Below are positions 10,424 to 21,001 of a stretch of DNA of 64,000 nt, piece after piece. Position numbers and translations under genes: made by a program. Location: contig CALYLX010000100.1 in assembly GCA_944990035.1 (NCBI GenBank), forward strand, positions 372,001 to 436,000. Reading direction: 5' to 3'. Positions within the stretch are counted from its first letter, which is position 1. The number at the start of each line of letters is the position of its first letter. Origin of the DNA: Clitopilus passeckerianus (lineage: Eukaryota > Basidiomycota > Agaricomycetes > Agaricales > Entolomataceae). Below the pieces are notes generated by a model, which was not told the DNA's origin, did no database searches, and was given only the letters and a program-made list of their open reading frames with translations.

Positions 10424-13400
10424 ATGGCACCTCCCGTTAAACGGACTTATCAGTTCCGTCCACGCGGTCCGGGCGGCACGCAAGTGTCGTCTTCGGCAGG
10501 ATCCACCATGCCAGGTGGATTGGCCGGCGCAGCAGATCTATCCCTTGACAATGGTCAAGGAGTGCAATCTAGGGCTGCTTCACCCGTGTCTGGCACACGC
10601 GGTGTTAGCGAAGATGAGAGTCTTCGTGGCGAGGATGAAGGTCCTCGCGGTATTTCCGACACCTTGAGCGACGGCTCTGGTGTGAAGGAAACTTCTAATA
10701 ATGTATTAGAAGATGTACCTGAAATATTCGATAATGATCAAATAGATAATTTGTTTGAATATGACGAAAATTCTCTTCATCACGAGCGCGATGAAGAAGA
10801 ATCTGTCCAAGCCGAGTTGACTGAAGAGCAAGAAATGCTCTACAACGCGGCTCGGGACAGTATGAGCCAGGAGCAACGTACCGCTTATGAGAAGCGCATG
10901 AAATACGCTGCCACTGTAGAAACCGACGCATCTGAAACCGACGAGTCGGATAATGCGACTGTGAATATGAGTGCCCGGCCCGACAAGGGAAAGGGCATTG
11001 ATCCTCTGAATTGGGGTAATTCCGGAATCCCCGAGGATGAACGCGACATCAGCACACAAAGAGCTCTCTTTGAAGATATTCAGGAGAATGCTCGTGAGCC
11101 TGACAACGAACCTGATGGTTCTGACATCGAAGGTGATGGAATTAATGTTCATGGCATTACTCCGGAATCTAATGTACAAGAGAATTCTACTTCTGACAAG
11201 AGGAAGAAAGAGAAAGAACGTGCTAAGGCCAAGGCTAAACGCCAGCGCCAACGTCGATCGACGTCTGCACCCATCTCTGAAGACTACGCTAGACTGTTGA
11301 ACAGAATAGCGAAGGACGGAGGAGAAAAGACTCAGTCCAAGTCTTCTCGCCGAAAGGAGAAAGAAGCTAAGGGTCGCGCAACCAAGCCCATTAGCCAGGT
11401 TACTCCTAAGAGCTCCTTAGGGCGCGCCTTTGGCCGCCTTCGTCACAAGAAGAGGTCCGACCCCTCTGATGATGATGATGAGGATAGCTCTGACTCCAGT
11501 GAGTCGAGCTCATCTGACAGTGAGGACTCACCTCCGAGTGGATCGGATTCGTCGAGCTCTGATGAGAGCTCTGATTCCTCCACTTCCTCCTCCGAATCTT
11601 CTGAGGATAGAGGCCGCCGCCGCCGAAGGACCCGAAAGGGCCGAAAGGAGCGTAAGCATCGCAAATCTCGATCAATGGCCTATGTTAGGACCTTGATCAA
11701 GCCTACCCCGCCGGAGAAGTACTCTGGTACTGCCGATTTACAGCAGTTCCAGAAGTTCCTTACCCATGGGACCGCCTACGTCAAGTATGGCCTGGTAGAG
11801 AAACGACGACAAGTTTTAGTTTTGTCTGAATTCCTCACCGGAAGAGCATATACTTACTATGCCAGGGCCGTTTCTCACCATCCGGAGAAATGGACCCTCG
11901 AGGAGTTCTTCATTGGACTCTTCAATGCGTGTTTCCCTCTGAATTACAGGGATAAGCAACGCCAGCGCCTGGAACGCTGTCAACAAGGCAATCGATCAGT
12001 CAGGGACTACGTTGCTGAGTTGAATGAATTATTCCTTACAGTCGGTTCTTACCGCAAAAAGGAAAAGGTCGTGAAGTTGTTCCACAACTTCCGTCCGTCG
12101 ATTCGAAAGGCCCTTTACATGGCCAAGATCAATCCAGAGACTGCCAAATGGTCTCATGTAGTTCGCGAGGCCGAATACATTGAGATGGCAGAGGCTGTTG
12201 GCAATGAGGAACGTCGAAATGATCGACCTGACCATAGCCGAAATGAACAGCGCCGAGACCCTCAGCCTCCCAAAGCTGGAAATGGTGGTGGAAACTCTCA
12301 CCGTCAGGGTTCTCGCCAAAATCATCAGACCAAGTCTAATGATCAGCGCCGTCACAAGCCTTCCACGTCTGGAAATAATTCTGGATACGGGAAGAATGAG
12401 TCCAATTCCTCCAAATCAAATGGAGGAAACGCGAATGCCAAAACTCACCTCAGCGAGGAAGAGAAAGAGCAACTTCGCGCTGAAGGACGTTGCTTCCGTT
12501 GCAAGGAACCCGGACATATGTCCAGGAACTGTCCCAAGGCCAATACGGCTAAAGGAAGCAAAGGGAAACCACCTGGAGTTAGTAACTTCAGCGTAGGAAT
12601 TGACTTTGACCGCACCGAAAAACTTCGTGAGGCAAGTCTGGCCGAGACCACTCAAACCTTGAACCTTGGTATGGTGGACTGGGCCCTTGACGATGACACA
12701 GATTCTGAAGTGTCTGATGCGTCAGTAACCGATCATAATTCGGATTTTGAGTTTCCGGGAAGGGAGATCATACCTCCCAGGGAACTTTACCCTGACTTCG
12801 TCGACCCGTTTGATGAGCGATCAAACGCGCACAAGAAGCTAACGGGTGCTGAGCTCGATGATATCCTCTCAAGGGATATTAGCGTACCTATCTCATTGAG
12901 AACTTGGCACCGTCATCCTGAGCGCGAGTGGTTAATCTTCACGGACTTTCGAATGAAGTTCGCCCAGAAAGATGAAGCCATTTCGGGCCCTAGAATGACT
13001 ATTGGTGATGTTCACGCGAGGAAGATGATGTTCCTGCTTGAAAGTTCGTCACCCTATCCAGGAGATTCTAAGGAATCACTTACAGATATTGACACCCGTT
13101 TCCTGGTGTACCAAACCGATCCTGACCACTTGATTGTGATGGATAGTGTTCACCCTGAGCACGATGGTTTGAGAGTTCGAATTAGCACAGTTGAGAATCC
13201 GGAATTCTCACCTGCTGCGTGGTACGCTCGTGCAATGAGCCAGTACACGAACAAACCGATCTATGATTATGATCGGATGTGCACTAAGTTATCCCCTCCG
13301 GATATGTGGGCTTGGAATGCCCAACGCGTGCTTGATTCCAGTTTCCGACCTAAGGAACAGAAGCGCGTCAGGATCTTTGACGTGCACAGAATCAATAATG

Positions 13401-16400
13401 ATGAATATGAAATCATTGATACTTACCGGCGATCAAAGAATTTGATTGCTGGAAGGTACCTTCGCATGCGCAAGTTCAATCTGAACAACTGGTATGCGAA
13501 GAGGGTTCTGAAAAGACCTCGATGGGACTTTTTTGAGAGAGGAGAACATGATTTGCTCACCAATCTCTTCAAAGTACGCCCACAGCCTCGCGCTTACCCT
13601 TACCGAGGCAATAGGAGAAGGAATGATCGACGCACTGGCATCATCATTGATCTTTACGGTCAGCAGGTACAGGCTGGTACGTACCCTTCTTTGCAAAGGA
13701 ACGCGTCAATGACAAAAGACCCTTCTAGGTCCGTTCCTAAGCCACTCGTTGTTGTTGTCCGCATCAATGGGCACCCGGCGAAGGCGTTAATCGACTCAGG
13801 ATCACTTGGTGATTTTGTGTCAACAACGTTAGTTCAACAACTCAACTTGACGAGGAAGGAACTAACTTCACCTATTTTGGTACAGCTTGCTGTGCAAGGG
13901 TCGCGCTCACGCGTGAATTATGCCGTATCCGCCAGGCTGGAATACCAGGGGATAGGAGAGGATCGTCATTTTGATGTAATTAACATCTCAAATTATGATG
14001 TGATTCTTGGCACACCATGGCTGTATCAGCATCGAGTGACATTCAGTGTGAATCCACCGAGCATTACAATTGGTAACCTCACCTCGTTACCCCTGAAGGG
14101 TCCTGGTGTAACGACATTGTCCTCTCGGGCAATGTCCTTGTATGAAGATGACCTCGAAAAGATTCGAGAGAAACTTTGTGAGTATGCGAGACCACTCTGT
14201 AAACTTGCGAGTGAGACTCCGTTGCCTCCTTTGAGGGCAATAAACCATACTATACCTTTGATTGATCCGCATAAGGTGTATCCGTGGCGTCCATCGCGTT
14301 GTCCTGAACCGATGAAAGCGCAATGGATTGAAAAAAGGGACGCGTATATCAAAAGCGGCAGGTGGAAGGTCACCAGTGCTGGGAATACCGTTCCCATTCT
14401 GTTCGTAAAGAAGCCTGGAAAGGCTGGAGAACCAATCAGAATGCGTACCGTGTTTGATTTGCGCGAGCGCAACGCAAATACCAAGAAGTTATTATCTCCT
14501 TTGCCGGATATTGATGGTATCTTGAGGAGGGCCGCTGCTGCAAAGTATCGGTCAATTATTGACGGGCAGGACGCGTATGAACAGATCAGGATCGTACCTG
14601 AACATGTTGAACGCTCTGCTGTTTCCACCCCCGATGGAAACATGGTCAGTAATGTCGTGCAACAGGGAGACTGTAATGCACCGGCAACCTACCAAGCGCT
14701 AATGAACTACCTGTTCTCATCGTATATTGGCCGGTTCCTTGATGTATATCTCGATGATATCATCATTTATTCGAATACCCTGAAGGAACACATCGAGCAT
14801 GTCAGAATTGTGCTCGATATTCTGAAAAGGGAACGGTTTTACCTTTCGGAGAAAAAGCTCCAATTCCTGTGCAAGGATATGAAGGTACTCGGACGCATCA
14901 TCGACGATGAAGGGATCAAAATGGATCCTGAAAAGGTCGATGCGTTGGTAAAATGGAAGGTCCCTACGAACAGAGACCTTCTGCGAGGATTTCTCGGTGC
15001 GGCCGGATACCTCGCAGATGACATTGACCGTGTACGCATCCCGATGGGGATTCTACACGGTTTGACGGGTGATACTGTTCCCTTCCGTTGGGAACACACC
15101 CATCAACGCGCCTTTGAAGATATCAAACGGTTAGCGTCATCGTGCAAAGACCACCACCGGAAACCACTTACCTATGGAAAGGACACACCTCCAGTGAACC
15201 TTGTAACCGACGGTTGCATCACTGGAATTGCTGGTGTCGTCAGCCAAGGGGAAGATTGGAAAACGGCCAAAGTGGCTGCGTTCTATTCGGCTAAGCTGAA
15301 TTCTGCGCAACAGAATTATCCTGTGCACGAGATCGAGATGTTAGCCGGCGTGGAATCCATGCTAAGGCATCGCGACATACTGCAGGGTGTCCATTTTCGA
15401 TGGTACACAGACCACAAGGGTCTTGTTCACCTGCTGAAGCAAAAGGACCTGTCGGGAAGACAGGCCCGGTGGTTAGAAAAGATCTCCGAATTTGACTTCG
15501 AGATCATCTACGTACCTGGAGTGGAGAATATCCTTTCGGATTCTCTATCTCGATTGTATTCCTTCGATGCGCCAGGGACGGTGAGGGCCAGAAGCGAATA
15601 CACATACCATGATGTCATCGATAATGACAATCTGGTGGTACACGGCATTACAATGCCAGTTCTCGTCGGTTTAGAGGGCGAGATGGCGCAGCTTTCATTA
15701 GCTGCCGGTGAACTTGAGGTGGAGGGCGCGAATTCTGGTGAAAACGCGTCTCCCGTTTCAGGTAACGACGCACCGAAGACACGGAAACGCCGTGTGGTGC
15801 CACCTGCGGAGTCAGGTCGTCCAGAAACGGCAAATGAGTTTGCTAAGCGGACAGTCCGAAATTTCGTGCTGAAGGGACCTCAGCAACGAAAGGAGGGCGA
15901 GGGTGGTACCCAAAGTACACAAAAACTTACCATCCGACTTCCTGCGCGTAAGAAATCAGTTCAAACGCGTGAAAAGGCTCTAGATGACGCCCAGATTGAA
16001 GAAGACGGTTCTCACAAAGAACCAGAACTTTGGTTGCCTAATTGGGAAGCAGATCAAGATGAGGCGCTCGCAAAGAGATCTCAAAGTCTTGCCGACCGAT
16101 TTGCCGCAATTCCATTGGTGGAATTGTTGAACGGAGGGCGCGAGCCCATCGATTTACTCGGAAATATTCAAAACAGATATTCCGAGGATAGCTTCTTTGC
16201 TAAAATTGTCGAGAAGCCGAGTGAATTCAGGAACTTTGAGGTAGATGACAACCTCGTTTACCTGAAAGAGCGAAATCTAAGATTGCTCTGCATTCCTCAC
16301 GTTCTTCTCAATGGAAGAAACATCCGGGAAGTTGTGATTTCAGAAGCACATTCGCTTCTAGCACACTTAGGCGCCCGGAAAACCACTACATACCTTCGGG

Positions 16401-17650
16401 ACCATGTTTGGTGGAAAAGTCTGATTACAGACGTTCAGGCATATTGCGATAGCTGCATTACATGCAAGCGCTCCAAGCCTAGCAACCAGAGACCCTATGG
16501 TCTTTTGCACCCACTTCCGGTGCCATCGCACCCTTGGGAAGTCATCGGGATTGACTTTGTCGGTCCCTTACCCCTATCAAAGGATAGGAATGCCACCTAT
16601 GATTCCATTACGGTCGTCATAGATCATTTGACTGGCATGGTGCACTTGATACCATCGAGAATTAACTATACAGCTCGAAATGTAGCTGAATTGGTATTCT
16701 CTGAGGTCTACAAACTACATGGGCTACCTAAGGCCATTGTTAGTGACCGTGATACGCTATTCACGAGCGTATTCTGGACGCGTCTCCACGGATTGATTGG
16801 AACGCAGCTCAAACTGTCGAGCGCTTATCATCCTGAAACGGATGGCGCAACTGAGCGTGCAAATCGCACTGTAACTCAGATGATTCGTCAGTGCATCGGA
16901 CCGAATCAACGAGATTGGGTATCACGATTGCCGGCGGTCGAATTTGCAATCAATACTGCAAGATCTGAGGTTACTGGGTACTCTCCGTTCTTTCTGAACA
17001 ATGGAAGAATGCCTCGTAGTTTGATCACGAATGCTCCACATGATACTGAGTATCCAGGAGTACGAGTCTTTGCTCAGAGACTCAGAAATGCGATTCTGTC
17101 CGCACATGATAGCATTTTGGCTTCGCGTGTGAAGTCTATCAGAACCGCAAATAGACGGCGTCAATTAGCCCCTTTCAAAGAGGGAGATCTCGTCTACATT
17201 TCCTCGAAAAACATGACCTTGCCTAAGGGTTCTGTTAGGAAATTCATTCCGAAGTTTGTGGGACCTTATCTCATTCTCAAAGACTTCGGAAATTCATCAT
17301 ACCGCGTTAAATTGCCCTCTAGCATGAAACAGCGCGGTATTCACGATGTTTTTCACGCGTCGCTTCTTAGGATTCACGTTCCTAACGACGACAGGTTATT
17401 CCCCGGTAGGCTTGATAGCCAGATTGCCGAGGTCGATGATCCCGACCAAGAATGGACGGCCGACAAGATCATTGAACACACTGGCGCGAAAACTGACGCT
17501 ATTTTCAAAGTTCTTTGGAAATCTGGTGATGAAACTTGGGTTCCTTACACCCAGGTTGCTGATATGAATCTCATTGAGCCATATCTGGACCTACTTGGGG
17601 TGGATAGTATTGCTGAGTTACCTCTCGGAAAAGGCAAACCCTCAAGATGA
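10424..17650 (+). CDS. fused Gag-Pol polyprotein with chromodomain
   Basis: 2,408 residues from the ATG at 10424 (MAPPVKRTYQFRPRG); no ATG lies in frame upstream. Residues 1-425 are acidic, then Ser-rich, then basic (low complexity). Gag capsid-like region about 426-590. CCHC knuckle CFRCKEPGHMSRNC at 690-703. A long unassigned region of about 400 residues follows. Aspartic protease active site LIDSG with D1124. Reverse transcriptase YLDD at 1442-1445. RNase H start LVTDG with D1596. Integrase zinc motif H1976...C2011-C2014, catalytic D2044, D2108 and E2144 (DD35E spacing). A chromodomain-like segment lies at about 2343-2395 (EWTADKIIEH...VLWKSGDETWVP). It replicates the element via an RNA intermediate; the chromodomain normally tethers integrase to chromatin. 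No frameshift or stop separates gag from pol. All catalytic residues I can place are present. Confidence 0.95.
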   Translation: MAPPVKRTYQFRPRGPGGTQVSSSAGSTMPGGLAGAADLSLDNGQGVQSRAASPVSGTRGVSEDESLRGEDEGPRGISDTLSDGSGVKETSNNVLEDVPEIFDNDQIDNLFEYDENSLHHERDEEESVQAELTEEQEMLYNAARDSMSQEQRTAYEKRMKYAATVETDASETDESDNATVNMSARPDKGKGIDPLNWGNSGIPEDERDISTQRALFEDIQENAREPDNEPDGSDIEGDGINVHGITPESNVQENSTSDKRKKEKERAKAKAKRQRQRRSTSAPISEDYARLLNRIAKDGGEKTQSKSSRRKEKEAKGRATKPISQVTPKSSLGRAFGRLRHKKRSDPSDDDDEDSSDSSESSSSDSEDSPPSGSDSSSSDESSDSSTSSSESSEDRGRRRRRTRKGRKERKHRKSRSMAYVRTLIKPTPPEKYSGTADLQQFQKFLTHGTAYVKYGLVEKRRQVLVLSEFLTGRAYTYYARAVSHHPEKWTLEEFFIGLFNACFPLNYRDKQRQRLERCQQGNRSVRDYVAELNELFLTVGSYRKKEKVVKLFHNFRPSIRKALYMAKINPETAKWSHVVREAEYIEMAEAVGNEERRNDRPDHSRNEQRRDPQPPKAGNGGGNSHRQGSRQNHQTKSNDQRRHKPSTSGNNSGYGKNESNSSKSNGGNANAKTHLSEEEKEQLRAEGRCFRCKEPGHMSRNCPKANTAKGSKGKPPGVSNFSVGIDFDRTEKLREASLAETTQTLNLGMVDWALDDDTDSEVSDASVTDHNSDFEFPGREIIPPRELYPDFVDPFDERSNAHKKLTGAELDDILSRDISVPISLRTWHRHPEREWLIFTDFRMKFAQKDEAISGPRMTIGDVHARKMMFLLESSSPYPGDSKESLTDIDTRFLVYQTDPDHLIVMDSVHPEHDGLRVRISTVENPEFSPAAWYARAMSQYTNKPIYDYDRMCTKLSPPDMWAWNAQRVLDSSFRPKEQKRVRIFDVHRINNDEYEIIDTYRRSKNLIAGRYLRMRKFNLNNWYAKRVLKRPRWDFFERGEHDLLTNLFKVRPQPRAYPYRGNRRRNDRRTGIIIDLYGQQVQAGTYPSLQRNASMTKDPSRSVPKPLVVVVRINGHPAKALIDSGSLGDFVSTTLVQQLNLTRKELTSPILVQLAVQGSRSRVNYAVSARLEYQGIGEDRHFDVINISNYDVILGTPWLYQHRVTFSVNPPSITIGNLTSLPLKGPGVTTLSSRAMSLYEDDLEKIREKLCEYARPLCKLASETPLPPLRAINHTIPLIDPHKVYPWRPSRCPEPMKAQWIEKRDAYIKSGRWKVTSAGNTVPILFVKKPGKAGEPIRMRTVFDLRERNANTKKLLSPLPDIDGILRRAAAAKYRSIIDGQDAYEQIRIVPEHVERSAVSTPDGNMVSNVVQQGDCNAPATYQALMNYLFSSYIGRFLDVYLDDIIIYSNTLKEHIEHVRIVLDILKRERFYLSEKKLQFLCKDMKVLGRIIDDEGIKMDPEKVDALVKWKVPTNRDLLRGFLGAAGYLADDIDRVRIPMGILHGLTGDTVPFRWEHTHQRAFEDIKRLASSCKDHHRKPLTYGKDTPPVNLVTDGCITGIAGVVSQGEDWKTAKVAAFYSAKLNSAQQNYPVHEIEMLAGVESMLRHRDILQGVHFRWYTDHKGLVHLLKQKDLSGRQARWLEKISEFDFEIIYVPGVENILSDSLSRLYSFDAPGTVRARSEYTYHDVIDNDNLVVHGITMPVLVGLEGEMAQLSLAAGELEVEGANSGENASPVSGNDAPKTRKRRVVPPAESGRPETANEFAKRTVRNFVLKGPQQRKEGEGGTQSTQKLTIRLPARKKSVQTREKALDDAQIEEDGSHKEPELWLPNWEADQDEALAKRSQSLADRFAAIPLVELLNGGREPIDLLGNIQNRYSEDSFFAKIVEKPSEFRNFEVDDNLVYLKERNLRLLCIPHVLLNGRNIREVVISEAHSLLAHLGARKTTTYLRDHVWWKSLITDVQAYCDSCITCKRSKPSNQRPYGLLHPLPVPSHPWEVIGIDFVGPLPLSKDRNATYDSITVVIDHLTGMVHLIPSRINYTARNVAELVFSEVYKLHGLPKAIVSDRDTLFTSVFWTRLHGLIGTQLKLSSAYHPETDGATERANRTVTQMIRQCIGPNQRDWVSRLPAVEFAINTARSEVTGYSPFFLNNGRMPRSLITNAPHDTEYPGVRVFAQRLRNAILSAHDSILASRVKSIRTANRRRQLAPFKEGDLVYISSKNMTLPKGSVRKFIPKFVGPYLILKDFGNSSYRVKLPSSMKQRGIHDVFHASLLRIHVPNDDRLFPGRLDSQIAEVDDPDQEWTADKIIEHTGAKTDAIFKVLWKSGDETWVPYTQVADMNLIEPYLDLLGVDSIAELPLGKGKPSR

Positions 17651-17690
17651 TCCACAGGTATTCCTGGGGACTATGGACCTCCTTCCAGGA

Positions 17691-17698
17691 TATAAAAG
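17691..17698 (+). promoter_or_regulatory. internal TATA box for the retrotransposon 3' ORF
   Basis: GATATAAAAG sits 40 bp after the gag-pol stop and about 130 bp before the ATG of the next ORF. It is followed by a pyrimidine-rich leader. This looks like an ordinary fungal promoter and suggests a separate transcript; start sites are not shown by sequence. Confidence 0.5.
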
Positions 17699-17822
17699 CC
17701 CTGTTAAACCGCTCTTATTGACCCATTCCTCTACAGATACAGTTCTCTATAGGAATACTTCGCTTTCCCCACCAGCTCGCGTCTCTACCCCCGCTCCTCG
17801 CGTCCATCAATCTCACATCAAT

Positions 17823-18671
17823 ATGCCGCAAGTACGCAATGTCAAGCCGTTCGAGTGGAACCAGTTCACTCTCACCACTAGAGGCGTATACCTCATCACG
17901 AATGCGATGACCAACGTCACCGTCACCATTCACCCTCTCCAACTTCGACTCTACTTTGCCTTTGACAAGGCTATCCGCGCCGGGAAATTCAAGACCGGGA
18001 TTCCCGCCGGATATACGCAGGTCGCGGTCGCGTTTAATTCTAGCGCAGCCACAGAGCATCGTCTGTGCACTTACGAGCCCACTCAAGGTGGATGGATCCC
18101 ACACGGCCCGCCTATCCCTTACAATGAATTCTCCTTCGAGTACAATGACATCGACTCTATCATCCACGACCCTGCATTCCAGGCACTTCGTCACCAACTC
18201 CAACGGGAATTGATCCCTTCTCGACTCCTTGAAATCGATGAAGCACTGCAATATCCCCTGCGCCAGCAGGCTGCACGTCGCATCAAGGCAGAAGAGAAGC
18301 AGGCCAAGAAACACGCCAAGAAACTTCTCAAGGCTCGTGCCGGAGGACAGAAGCCGAAGAAAAACACTTCGCCTTCTAATAGTCGTACAAACGCTATAAA
18401 CTATTCGCTCCCTATCCCGAAACACGGTCTTTATCATACCCGTACACCTCCTGCGACTCCTACCACTTCTGCTGCGACGCCCACCACCATGGGCAATCTC
18501 GGTCCCCTTATGGACTTCTTTGATCCCGGCGTCCCCGCTTCTGGCAACTCTGGTGCCGTCGCCGGCCCGAGCAAACCCAGCTCATCTTCTTCGTCCTCGT
18601 CCGCCGCCTCGTCCCGCGACAATCTCATGGAAGATCCCATGGACTTCGACTTTGGCAACTTGGATCTTTGA
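17823..18671 (+). CDS. retrotransposon accessory ORF of unknown function
   Basis: 282 residues from the ATG at 17823 (MPQVRNVKPFEWNQF). It lies where an envelope gene would be, but I see no signal peptide or membrane segment. Residues about 1-150 look globular (LTTRGVYLITNAM, IPAGYTQVAVAF). Then comes a strongly basic, probably helical stretch rich in KKHAKK and KKN, then a Pro/Thr-rich and Ser-rich linker, and a short acidic-hydrophobic tail (DPMDFDFGNLDL) reminiscent of activation-type tails. The upstream open frame without an ATG begins within the end of gag-pol. It could be a captured host gene or an element-specific nucleic-acid-binding protein; the basic stretch supports the latter only weakly. 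I do not recognise the family. Confidence 0.7.
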   Translation: MPQVRNVKPFEWNQFTLTTRGVYLITNAMTNVTVTIHPLQLRLYFAFDKAIRAGKFKTGIPAGYTQVAVAFNSSAATEHRLCTYEPTQGGWIPHGPPIPYNEFSFEYNDIDSIIHDPAFQALRHQLQRELIPSRLLEIDEALQYPLRQQAARRIKAEEKQAKKHAKKLLKARAGGQKPKKNTSPSNSRTNAINYSLPIPKHGLYHTRTPPATPTTSAATPTTMGNLGPLMDFFDPGVPASGNSGAVAGPSKPSSSSSSSSAASSRDNLMEDPMDFDFGNLDL

Positions 18672-18712
18672 GGGGTCCTTCCGCCAACGCTACACGACCC
18701 CTGGAGGGCGTA

Positions 18713-18960
18713 TGTGGCGAATACGTGACAATGTTATGCTTACTTCATCCAGATAAGATTAGATTACTATTCCGAGCTCGTTCTATACATCCGTACATCG
18801 TAGCTACTTCACAGATTACGTTAGCTATACCTAGGAATTAGTATATAAAGGTCCTGTACACGACTTAGAGAGACCAGCAATCTCGAATAGAAGAGGACTT
18901 ACACCTGCTCTCTCGAGGCTACGTGTGACGCGACTGTGATACTCTCACACTCCCGCCACA
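18713..18960 (+). repeat. 3' LTR
   Basis: 248 bp, apparently identical to the 5' LTR. A short purine-rich tract (GGAGGG, about 18703-18708) precedes it and may be a weak polypurine tract. Its TATATAAAG at 18842 points toward the 3' half of NLR gene 2. Confidence 0.95.
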
Positions 18961-18965
18961 CGCTG
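18961..18965 (+). repeat. target site duplication (right), CGCTG
   Basis: Second copy of the 5-bp target sequence; removing the element and one copy restores the ACGCTGCAAGGAGTTGCC reading of NLR exon 4. Confidence 0.9.
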
Positions 18966-20185
18966 CAAGGAGTTGCCCAACTACTTGCCGATGTGTACCT
19001 AGTCGTCGATGCCTTGGATGAGCTCAGAGACGATGTCCGACCGGAATTAATCAATGAGCTCATCTCGCTTCAACGACCACTCTTCTTAACGTCCCGCACA
19101 CTCTCCGACTTTCCCGGTTTCAAGGAGCCTGATTTCACGATTCGGGCGCCCGATGATGATTTCCGCACGTACATTTCGACCAAAATCGCATCTTCCCCTA
19201 AGCTAGAGCGGCTTCTTCAAACGCCCGCAGTTCGAGAGGAAATTGTCACCAAAATTCATGCGCGATGCAATGGGATGTGAGTAAGAAACATGTATTTGAG
19301 GGGCAATGAAGCTGAGATCACCTGATAGGTTTCTTCTGGCCACTCTTCAGGTTGATGCGTTGATATCAACTGGCATCATTGACGCCAAAGGTCTGCGAAA
19401 AGCAGTCGAGCAACTCCCTTCTTCACTAAACGCCCAATATGCGCTCACATTCACGCGAATACAGGCTCAAAAGGCTCAGGAACGGGATTTGGCATGCAGA
19501 GTGATTGTATTTGTGACCCACGCCACCCGTATTCTCCGGGTCGATGAGCTTCTTGACGCGCTAACAGTCGACGTCGAGGCGGCTTCTGTTGAAGTGGAGT
19601 GTCGTACTTTGGAAGAGATCTTGGTTGGTGTTTGTATGGGGTTGGTGACAATTGAGAAGGAAACCGGAATGGTCCAGCTTATCCGTATGTCCTCTCCATA
19701 TTGGATTCTTCCTGGGCTCATCCTTGACTATCCCAGACTATACCACGCAAGAATTCTTCAAACGCCAGAACAAAACACCTTTTTTCAGTGACCCACATGC
19801 GTTCATTGCGGATACCTCTGTGATATACATAACTCATGCCGACATTGACCTCGGCACAATTGTTTACACCTACCACTTGAGAGGGCTCAAGTCCTACCCA
19901 TTCCTCCACTATGCCTGCTATAGTCTGGGTCATCATATGCACCAGGCAAGTGGCGCTGGCAAACGTCAAATCTCCACCCATATTCGTAAGCTGTATTGTC
20001 AGCGACCTAATCTCCTGCTGCCGCTCCCAATGGATTCGTGGAGGATGGAACACGGGAAAGCCTTTCATTTTGCGGGTTTTTATGGACTGGAAACTTTGTT
20101 TGGAGAGGACCGTGAAGAGGTTGATCAGAACCCAGCACTTCAATATTCGCTGTTAAAAGAGCTCAATGCACAAAACGTTGATGGT

Positions 20186-21001
20186 CATACGCCCCTTCAC
20201 TTTGCAGCCCAGAATGGCCACGAGTTGGTCGCTCAATTGCTCCTCAACTCCATCGGCATTGAGGTCAATCCAAAGAATGACAAAGGAAATACACCACTTC
20301 ACTTTGCAGCCCAGAATGGGTACGAGTCGGTCGCTCAATTGCTCCTCAACTCCACCGGCATCAAGGTCAATCCAAGAGATACGCGTGGATTGACACCACT
20401 TCACCAGGCGGCCTCGAAAGGACACGAGTCGGTCACTCGATTGCTTCTGAACTCCACCGGCATCGAGGTGAATCCAAAGGCTGAAAACGGATGGACACTA
20501 CTTCACCTTGCATCCCATAATGGGCACGAGTTGGTCGCTCAATTGCTCCTCAACTTTACCGGCATCGAGGTCAATCCAAGAGATGCGCATGAATGGACAC
20601 CACTTCACCTGGCGGCCTCGAAAGGGCACGAGTCGGTCGCTCGACTGCTCCTGAATTCCACCGACATCGAGGTCAATGCAGCGAAGAAAGATGGATGGAC
20701 ACCGCTTCACCTTGCAGCCTTTAATGGGTGCGAGTCGGTCGCGCAATTGCTCCTCAACTCCGCCGGCATCGAGGTCAATGTGAAGTCCAAACAAGGTCAT
20801 ACGCCGCTTCACCTTGCAGCCAGCGAAGGTCACCAGTTGGTCGTTCAGTTGCTCCTGAACTCTACTGCAATAGAGGTCAATTCAAGAGAGGATGATGGGT
20901 GGACACCCCTTCACTTCGCATCCCGGAATGGGCACGAAGCGGTCGTTCGACTACTCCTTGGATTCCCTGGAGTGGATGCCCACATCCGAGGTACTGGCGA
21001 A
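20186..21001 (+). repeat. ankyrin repeat array of gene 2 (8 x 102 bp)
   Basis: Eight 34-residue units, more diverged from each other than those of genes 3 and 5; loops vary (PKNDKG, PRDTRG, PKAENG, AAKKDG, VKSKQG). This suggests an older or less homogenised array. Confidence 0.85.

Larger units (their letters stand above)
10018..18960 (+). mobile_element. Ty3/gypsy chromovirus LTR retrotransposon, complete
   Basis: 8,943 bp between a CGCTG target duplication. It has two 248-bp LTRs that read the same by eye, both starting TGTGG and ending CCACA. The coding order is Gag, zinc knuckle, protease, reverse transcriptase, RNase H, integrase, chromodomain, which defines a chromovirus of the Metaviridae type. 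Gag and Pol are one ORF. A second ORF lies between pol and the 3' LTR. It is inserted in exon 4 of NLR gene 2, in the same orientation. LTR identity and open ORFs indicate a young and possibly still competent copy. Confidence 0.95.

Noticed and set aside
11406..11696. Antisense and alternative-frame ORFs in the Ser-rich part of Gag
   Set aside because: Low-complexity GAT/TCT runs keep several frames open; Gag-Pol fully explains the region.
17715..18437. 240-aa antisense ORF over the retrotransposon 3' ORF
   Set aside because: No recognisable protein. The plus-strand ORF has an ATG, promoter-like upstream sequence and better composition.
17823..18671. Envelope gene of an errantivirus-like element
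   Set aside because: No signal peptide, no membrane-spanning stretch and no cleavage-site-like motif.
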